This document shows positions 8,101 to 10,603 of a DNA stretch of 10,603 bases, one piece after another. The notes under the pieces were generated by a model. That model searched no databases. It was not told the DNA's origin and worked only from the letters and a program-made list of their open reading frames with translations. This DNA comes from Wenzhouxiangella sp. (GTDB lineage: Bacteria > Pseudomonadota > Gammaproteobacteria > Xanthomonadales > Wenzhouxiangellaceae), in the NCBI GenBank assembly GCA_007121485.1, contig SKKM01000306.1:1-10603 (forward strand), in the 5' to 3' direction. Every line of letters begins with the position of its first letter. Position 1 is the first letter of the stretch. The position numbers and the translations under genes are program-made.

Positions 8101-10603
8101 GCGGTCACGATCTCGGCCTCGCCATTGCCGGTGACATCGGCCAGCGTCGGGTACTCGACAATCGTGCCGGATGCGGTCCAGGGCTCGTTGAACAGGCGCT
8201 TGCCATCGGCGCCGTTGATGATCAGGAAACCATCCTCGGAGCCGTTCCAAAGAATCTCCCAGGCGCCGTTGCCGGTCAGGTCCTGGGCCGCCACGCCGGA
8301 GGCCGAGGCGGTGGTGTCACCCACGTCCTGTTCCCAGACCAGATTGCCCTGGTGGTCGAGCACCATCATCAGGTGATTCCAGATGAAGAAGCCGCTGCGG
8401 ACCGCCGAGGCGGTAACCAGGTTGACCTGGCCATCGCCGGTGACATCGGCCACGGTGATCGGGCTGGGCCGGTACAGGTCGGTGCGGTTGGTCTCGTAGC
8501 GCCACAGCACCGAACCGTCGTCGCGCAGCGCCTCGATCACGTGACCCCAGTTGATGATGATCTCCGGCCGGCCATCGCCGGTCAGGTCAGCCACGGCCGG
8601 ACCGCCGAAGGTGCCGTGGGTGTTTGGCGAACCGATCGGATCGGGCAACGTGCGTGACCAGGCCGTTTCGCCGCCGTTGAAGTAGTCGATGACCTCAAGG
8701 GTCCAGCCATGGGCGACAACGATGTCGAGAATGCCGTCGCCGGTGATGTCGGCCAGCAGGGGCACGGTCGGCCAGCGACCGCCCAGGGCGCGGCTGAAGA
8801 CGGTGTCGCCCTGGTGGTCGAGGACGTAAAGATCGCCGCTGTAGGCCGAGACCACGATTTCCGGCTCGGGTCCGAGGTCGAGATTGCCGATGCTCGGCCC
8901 GCCCCAGCCAAAGCTTTCACCCGGCTCATACGAGACCACATCCGGATTGCTCCACAGCAGCTGACCGTCGTGGCGGAAGGCGAAGGTGCCTTCGCGGCCG
9001 GTGACGACGATCTCGGCCTTGCCGTCGCCGGTCAGGTCGGCCAGTGCCGGCTCTGCGGCCGGGCCGACCAGATCGCTGGTCCACTGGATCGGCGTGCCGT
9101 CGCCGGCGTCCTGGCCGTCGCCGCGGTAGACGTACAGCCGCCCGTTGACGCCTGGCGCGACCAGTGACACCACGCCATCACCGTTCAGGTCGCCGATGGC
9201 GACCGTGGTGAGAAATCCTGTGCCCGTCGCGCCGGGCAGGGTTTCCTGACCGGTGGTGTCATACCAGATGATCTCGGGCATGTAGCTGAAGAAGCCATCC
9301 GGATCGACCTCGAAGGCGTCGATACGCGCAGCCGCCACGGCCACCTGGACCACGTGCGGCCCAGCGCCCAGATCGGGGAAGTGCAGCGCGGTGGGTTGGG
9401 CCCGGAACGGCGGTATGGTCGACATGTCGAACAGACCCTGATCAACACCGTCGATCACCACGTGCAGGCTGGAGTTGTTGCGCTGGTAACCCAGCACGCT
9501 CAGGTCGTTGCCGGAAAAGGTCAACCAGATGTTGGTGGTGCCATTGAGGTGGGGCAGCAGGAAGTCGCCGTTGCGGGCATAGATATCCGCTCCGATCCGC
9601 CACGAGCCCCGATTGTTGAAGGCGAACAGGCCGCTGGGGGCGTCCTCCAGCTGCGGCTCATACCAGCCCGCGGCGATCGGCCGCCCATCCCAGACATCGA
9701 CATAATCGGGCATCACCGCGCCGCTGATCACGACCACCTCAAGGCCATGAGGCCCCGGCCCCAGGTTGCCAAAGGTGAAATTCCGAACGTTGTTGACGCC
9801 GTTGGCGGTCTCGATGATCCCCCGGGAAACCCCGTTGATGAAGACCTCGGCCGTGCCGCTGGTGGCAGTGCTGCGGAAGCCGAGATTGATCCACTCGCCC
9901 TCGAACTCCAGCCTCCAGACATCACCGGGGGTAGTGCTGGACAAATTGAAGCCGCCACTGCTCTGCGGCGAGGCCTGGCGGGACCAGGACTGCGGCATGG
10001 TGCGGTAGGGCTCGTCGTTGTAACGCATGGTTGAGTAGTTCTCTTCCAGGCGCACGAACGGGGCCGGGGTTGGCGTGGGCGTATCCGGCCCGGTCGCCGG
10101 CGTCACCATGGCGTCGATGCTTACCCAGGTGTTGCGGTAACGGCGCACTTCCAGCACATGCGGACCCGGCCCCAGATTGTTGAAGGAGTAGGCGCGTGGC
10201 CGGGAATCGTATGTGTAAAGCTCGAACAGTCCCAGCGAGACGCCATTCAAGCGCAGCTCGGCGTCGACATAATTCAGATTCGTGAACGCCTCCCAGGTGA
10301 CGGAATCGCCGGTGAAGGGAAACCACGCGGTGCTGTCGGTGTTGAGCCGGCTGAAGAAAAACGCCCCGCCGCTGGCGTCAGGATTGACGCCCCGGCCCCA
10401 GGCCGTGCTGTAGATCAGACGTTCGTCGTCTTCTTCAAAGCGGCCCTCAGGCAGTGGCAGGCCATCCCAGACATCGAAGAAATCCAGATGGACCCGGGCG
10501 CCGATGGAATTGGGGTGACGGGTTCCGAGTACGGAAATGCTCACCGTGTGGGGCCCCGGCCCAAGATCCCGGAAGTAGCGGCTGGCGGTATCCGGGTGAC
10601 GGG
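2154..10603 (-). CDS. Giant modular RHS/YD-repeat surface protein with lectin-like, FG-GAP and Ig-like repeats; N-terminus outside window
   Basis: The frame is open from the right edge to TGA at 2154-2156: 2815 visible residues (numbered here from the codon at 10601-10599). The GTG at 10544 is internal, because the 19 codons before it continue a repeat unit (RDLGPGPHTV) without a stop. Order of parts: four lectin-like repeats (1-438); FG-GAP/VCBS propeller motifs with D-x-T-G-D-G loops (463-848); a VWNQHHYHI...NSWQLHNTYR segment (about 853-890); Ig-like region (898-1110); five He_PIG/cadherin-like domains (1110-1566); two Ig-like segments (to 1758); RHS opening with LSLGGFPLSIGRSYDS; YD repeats; RHS core YSGREFDL...DPTG (2643-2695); private tail (2696-2815). 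RHS shells are hollow beta cages that can hold a C-terminal polypeptide. Such proteins are exported, but the signal peptide here is not visible. Co-transcription with two secreted DUF1566 proteins points to a surface or secreted role. The family is secure; the function (adhesion, contact-dependent toxicity or matrix) is not. Confidence 0.93.
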   Translation of the reverse strand, partial: RHPDTASRYFRDLGPGPHTVSISVLGTRHPNSIGARVHLDFFDVWDGLPLPEGRFEEDDERLIYSTAWGRGVNPDASGGAFFFSRLNTDSTAWFPFTGDSVTWEAFTNLNYVDAELRLNGVSLGLFELYTYDSRPRAYSFNNLGPGPHVLEVRRYRNTWVSIDAMVTPATGPDTPTPTPAPFVRLEENYSTMRYNDEPYRTMPQSWSRQASPQSSGGFNLSSTTPGDVWRLEFEGEWINLGFRSTATSGTAEVFINGVSRGIIETANGVNNVRNFTFGNLGPGPHGLEVVVISGAVMPDYVDVWDGRPIAAGWYEPQLEDAPSGLFAFNNRGSWRIGADIYARNGDFLLPHLNGTTNIWLTFSGNDLSVLGYQRNNSSLHVVIDGVDQGLFDMSTIPPFRAQPTALHFPDLGAGPHVVQVAVAAARIDAFEVDPDGFFSYMPEIIWYDTTGQETLPGATGTGFLTTVAIGDLNGDGVVSLVAPGVNGRLYVYRGDGQDAGDGTPIQWTSDLVGPAAEPALADLTGDGKAEIVVTGREGTFAFRHDGQLLWSNPDVVSYEPGESFGWGGPSIGNLDLGPEPEIVVSAYSGDLYVLDHQGDTVFSRALGGRWPTVPLLADITGDGILDIVVAHGWTLEVIDYFNGGETAWSRTLPDPIGSPNTHGTFGGPAVADLTGDGRPEIIINWGHVIEALRDDGSVLWRYETNRTDLYRPSPITVADVTGDGQVNLVTASAVRSGFFIWNHLMMVLDHQGNLVWEQDVGDTTASASGVAAQDLTGNGAWEILWNGSEDGFLIINGADGKRLFNEPWTASGTIVEYPTLADVTGNGEAEIVTAGRNGIFVIGHPGRWVDSRPVWNQHHYHINNINNDWSIPFVEENSWQLHNTYRTQSPERDPACATIDGIPIPPRFVGLLPGAGTVLPAGTPLVLSGRVIPVNAFQPVLDVWIDERPVDLLDASGSFFATVELATGVNVLQLMAADRCGPAQDELLLVGGGDADDPWSDLGDASMLLEARFAATTHDRANERLLVEVQAFNPGSALSGPVLMAVGGDADPSLGLLNADGFTPQGEAYAVIVPAGETLAAGSLSPLRELALANPQRGPIDFTPRWIAPVNQPPYFTSVPDTRANQGQAWDYVIGAADGNGDPLSFALLVGPAAMSLSGSTLSWTPAQTGNVEVLIEVSDGRGGTARQGFTLQVVDASFNSPPVFVSTPVVQVSTGASYHYAAAAVDADGDPLSFSLSVAPTGMQVDATSGHVSWALAQPGQHSVVLRVEDGRGGEASQAWTLFVGQPASTPAGPAFASVPPGFAAVGTQYRYVYSLNHGGGAAPLVSLVEAPATMQLDPTTRLVTWVPGLADLGTRVVELLAVDGNGLEARQRFELQVLASLPNQPPYFVSTPVTSARIGALYQYAAEAIDPEFQPLSWSLANAPAGMTVDAASGLVSWVPTAPQPAQVAVSLQASDPQGAVANQSFQIQVRAANSDPVISANPPTSVMAGQFYSTRILASDADGDPLSFRLLQGPPGMTLHPAIGWLNWNTVGATPAVYPIALEVVDGWGGRAEFAFQLTLLADLEPPSVTVLVERQPACRGESVRVCVEATDNVGISTLELLIDGQVRSLDPARCHLWTPPQAGLIPALAEATDPSGLTGTASRTLQVADCNDEQRPVVTLFSPLPDSVHNQPVPIVVSIDDDTPQALTWTVELIRGSAGEPVLIAQGSGPVAQQAVATFDPTALAAGDYRVRVIGSDGMQTGGIEFTLNAGSGVKPGRVRFATQDVGLSLGGFPLSIGRSYDSLEAGAHGTSGGDLGPGWHFSLNASVSDSARDVYGDDFASLMLTQPYDFDTRVYVTRPDGVRVGFSFDPVPASFPALGQYDVNFRPDPGVTDRLRPADGPDRLWNWGTGFLNFIIPYNPSLWELETREGVVYLISETQGLLEIRDVLGGVITVSEDGIVSSWGPSIDFGRDAEGRVIEILLPPVEAGAPRGRVQYGYDESGNLVQVTDLAGGVSTFEYSDALHPHHLTALYDQLGHPIARMIFDDEGRMIAHCPADGDIATLQGCSILGFDSGANLQTVFDPRGFQTQRFFDERGLIILQRDWYDGAAFAEQAWTWDEDGNLTRFTDAGGNDTLRTFDPIGNELSRTLPDGTLWQWGYGDCPGQWTSFTDPQGNIWQREYSEACELLAATDPLGGRIEVLIESGQPVQKTDAIGETRRWQYTAQNLLSASLDERGAARTYEYNGLGQVTRSTNRNAQVVEFDYDDGGRMVRAHWPDSSREIELSYSAVGQLTETSGPDGTQRFEYWPTGQLRRVAHSAPGGPDWWVEYEYDLSGNVAKVTDSAGGITEYEYNGLNQMTAAQQRGAGVLEKRVEFEVNPAGLLLEIRRYADLAGTDPGPRTVFEYGCSSCITSLQTIRHLHADGSTLHEISMVRDERGRVVQRTDNSGVHDYLFDGRAWLIEDSDGVISWDGAGNWLNKPGNGIAVLSYSDDSGHLLLQDNLYQYSYDAAGLMTERTALGSGEKLIFERDLDLRLAGITRQAGNGSVLDLATYSHSPQGWRVGAAFNGTRRHYVHDGQNPIVALDDGGNVVWRRLQTRVLDRPLAEERGGQIHWLLTDHIGSVREAVPHGGVPVSFSYDAWGRQLSGPPPSLDDALRYSGREFDLPAGLGYYRARTYLPDSARFAEPDPQAPWHYAYVHNDPVNLVDPTGEVAAIEYAALACKGGEIVSLLVTMLYALSDQSASDVAGSVVGGIGLVSDFGGAAGGMGSQIGGTSADFFSQVMGLVVDGLNGKEVAPDAGLQLVRKLAKNIAVGSFVPDKCGLRGGVGAL
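2157..2516 (-). other. Private 120-residue C-terminal tail of the RHS protein
   Basis: Everything after DPTG is usually variable in RHS proteins and often carries a toxin. Here the tail has a short hydrophobic segment EIVSLLVTMLYAL (2433-2471), a glycine-rich stretch starting at VAGSVVGGIGL (2328-2411), a second hydrophobic patch FFSQVMGLVVDGL, a basic LVRKLAKN patch, and ends VPDKCGLRGGVGAL. No nuclease, deaminase or ADP-ribosyltransferase motif is visible. The composition would suit membrane interaction, but the fold is unrecognised. Confidence 0.5.
2517..5330 (-). repeat. RHS shell: YD repeats and RHS-associated core ending in DPTG
   Basis: The region opens with DVGLSLGGFPLSIGRSYDS and GDLGPGWHFSLNASV, typical of the start of RHS shells. 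From about 4670 leftwards come many YD repeats such as YGYDESGNLVQVTD, YEYNGLGQVTRSTN, YEYDLSGNVAKVTD and YSYDAAGLMTERT. Near the end is LLTDHIGSVREA, then the core YSGREFDLPAGLGYYRARTY (start near 2675), then RFAEPDP, YAYVHNDPVNLVDPTG. The core is slightly degenerate: the first DPxGL is DPQA, and the final motif is DPTGE rather than DPxGL. Confidence 0.9.
5330..5905 (-). other. Two Ig-like segments between the He_PIG stalk and the RHS shell
   Basis: The first segment starts at EPPSVTVLVERQPAC and contains VCVEATDNVGISTLELLIDG, a common bacterial Ig-like pattern, with cysteines that could pair. The second starts at RPVVTLFSPLPDS and runs to a YRVRVIGSDG strand and GSGVKPGRV, where the RHS region begins. 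Assignment is by strand pattern only. Confidence 0.55.
5905..7275 (-). repeat. Five He_PIG / cadherin-like Ig domains
   Basis: Five units of about 90-95 residues each begin with a form of N-x-P-P-x-F-x-S-x-P (NQPPYFTSVP, NSPPVFVSTP, a divergent AGPAFASVPP, NQPPYFVSTP, NSDPVISANP). Most then contain DADGDPLSFSL or a variant, a strand of the type GMTVDAASGLVSW, and end in VSDGRGGTA-type loops. This is the putative-Ig (He_PIG) pattern of bacterial surface stalks. The third unit lacks the N-terminal NxPP and replaces the DxDGDPL loop with a glycine-rich loop. Confidence 0.85.
7275..7910 (-). other. Ig-like linker region between propeller and He_PIG stalk
   Basis: This stretch begins PPRFVGLLPGAGTVLPAG and contains VLDVWIDERPVDLLDASGSF, which resembles Ig-like (glucodextranase-B or Big type) modules that carry a W-I-D-G-R-P hairpin. 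It is followed by a less typical region including VGGGDADDPWSDLG and VGGDADPSLG. I cannot name the second half; no catalytic motif is visible. Confidence 0.45.
8060..9215 (-). repeat. FG-GAP/VCBS propeller block, eight calcium-loop motifs
   Basis: Eight motifs of the form A-D-x-T-G-D-G-x-x-E-I-V occur in order: DLNGDGVVS, DLTGDGKAE, NLDLGPEPE, DITGDGILD, DLTGDGRPE, DVTGDGQVN, DLTGNGAWE, DVTGNGEAE. These match the calcium-binding loop of FG-GAP/VCBS repeats, which build integrin-alpha-like beta propellers. The third copy has lost the glycine/aspartate core of the loop. At DNA level seven loops repeat a related GCC-rich core on the plus strand, around 8121, 8264, 8431, 8571, 8733, 9021 and 9174. 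Confidence 0.85.
9290..10603 (-). repeat. Four lectin/jelly-roll-like repeats of about 130 residues (LGPGPH repeats)
   Basis: The motif LGPGPH occurs at 10548-10565, 10158-10175 and 9747-9764, with a variant LGAGPH at 9354-9371. The spacings are 130, 137 and 131 residues. Each is followed by a hydrophobic strand (such as VLEVRRY or VVQVAVA) and then an acidic element (DVWDG or IDAFEV), and each complete unit contains a small beta-hairpin of the type LNGVSLGLFE or IDGVDQGLFD. This pattern is typical of carbohydrate-binding jelly-roll modules; the ligand is unknown. A TPTPTPAP linker separates units 2 and 3. The first unit is cut by the window edge. Confidence 0.7.

Noticed and set aside
5922..8657. 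A 911-codon open frame on the plus strand
   Set aside because: It lies antisense to the propeller, Ig and He_PIG parts of the giant gene, whose domain signatures are unmistakable. Its translation is rich in R, A, G and H with no recognisable domain, as expected for the opposite strand of GC-rich coding DNA.
1..10603. CRISPR array, tRNA, insertion sequence or integrase signs
   Set aside because: No short regularly spaced direct repeats, cloverleaf sequence, terminal inverted repeats or transposase motifs were seen. The repeats present encode protein domains.

Overview
The window is GC-rich and almost entirely coding. Its proteins look like those of a Gram-negative bacterium, most likely a gammaproteobacterium: Sec signal peptides, DUF1566 (Lcl C-terminal) proteins, and giant surface proteins combining FG-GAP, Ig-like and RHS repeats. 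A Wenzhouxiangella- or Xanthomonadales-like source is an impression from protein style only; no rRNA or marker gene supports it.

Layout. (1) Bases 1-185, plus strand: the last 60 residues of a beta-hydroxyacid dehydrogenase (3-hydroxyisobutyrate dehydrogenase family). (2) Bases 186-217: a short gap between two converging genes, with a weak GC hairpin that overlaps the next stop codon. (3) Bases 218 to 10603, minus strand: three consecutive genes that look like one transcription unit, read from the right edge leftwards. The first is a giant modular RHS/YD-repeat protein (at least 2815 residues, N-terminus beyond the window). After a 19-20 nt gap comes a 454-residue secreted protein with an N-terminal beta-sandwich-like region and a C-terminal DUF1566 domain. 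Its stop codon overlaps the start of the third gene (TGATG), a 183-residue secreted DUF1566 protein. No gap exceeds about 35 bases, so there is no unexplained intergenic DNA, and the operon promoter must lie outside the window.

How they may work together. The giant protein reads from N to C terminus as four lectin-like repeats of about 130 residues, an eight-motif FG-GAP/VCBS propeller with calcium-loop motifs, an Ig-like linker region, five He_PIG/cadherin-like Ig domains, two further Ig-like segments, an RHS shell with YD repeats, an RHS core ending in DPTG, and a private 120-residue hydrophobic, glycine-rich tail. The two downstream proteins are exported, cysteine-containing and carry DUF1566, the domain that forms the glycan-binding C-terminus of the Legionella Lcl adhesin. 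The set is best read as a cell-surface or secreted adhesion module. A polymorphic-toxin reading of the RHS tail is possible, but no recognisable immunity gene follows it.

The best candidate for something undescribed is the coupling of a giant FG-GAP/Ig/RHS protein with two tandem DUF1566 exoproteins, together with the unrecognised RHS tail.
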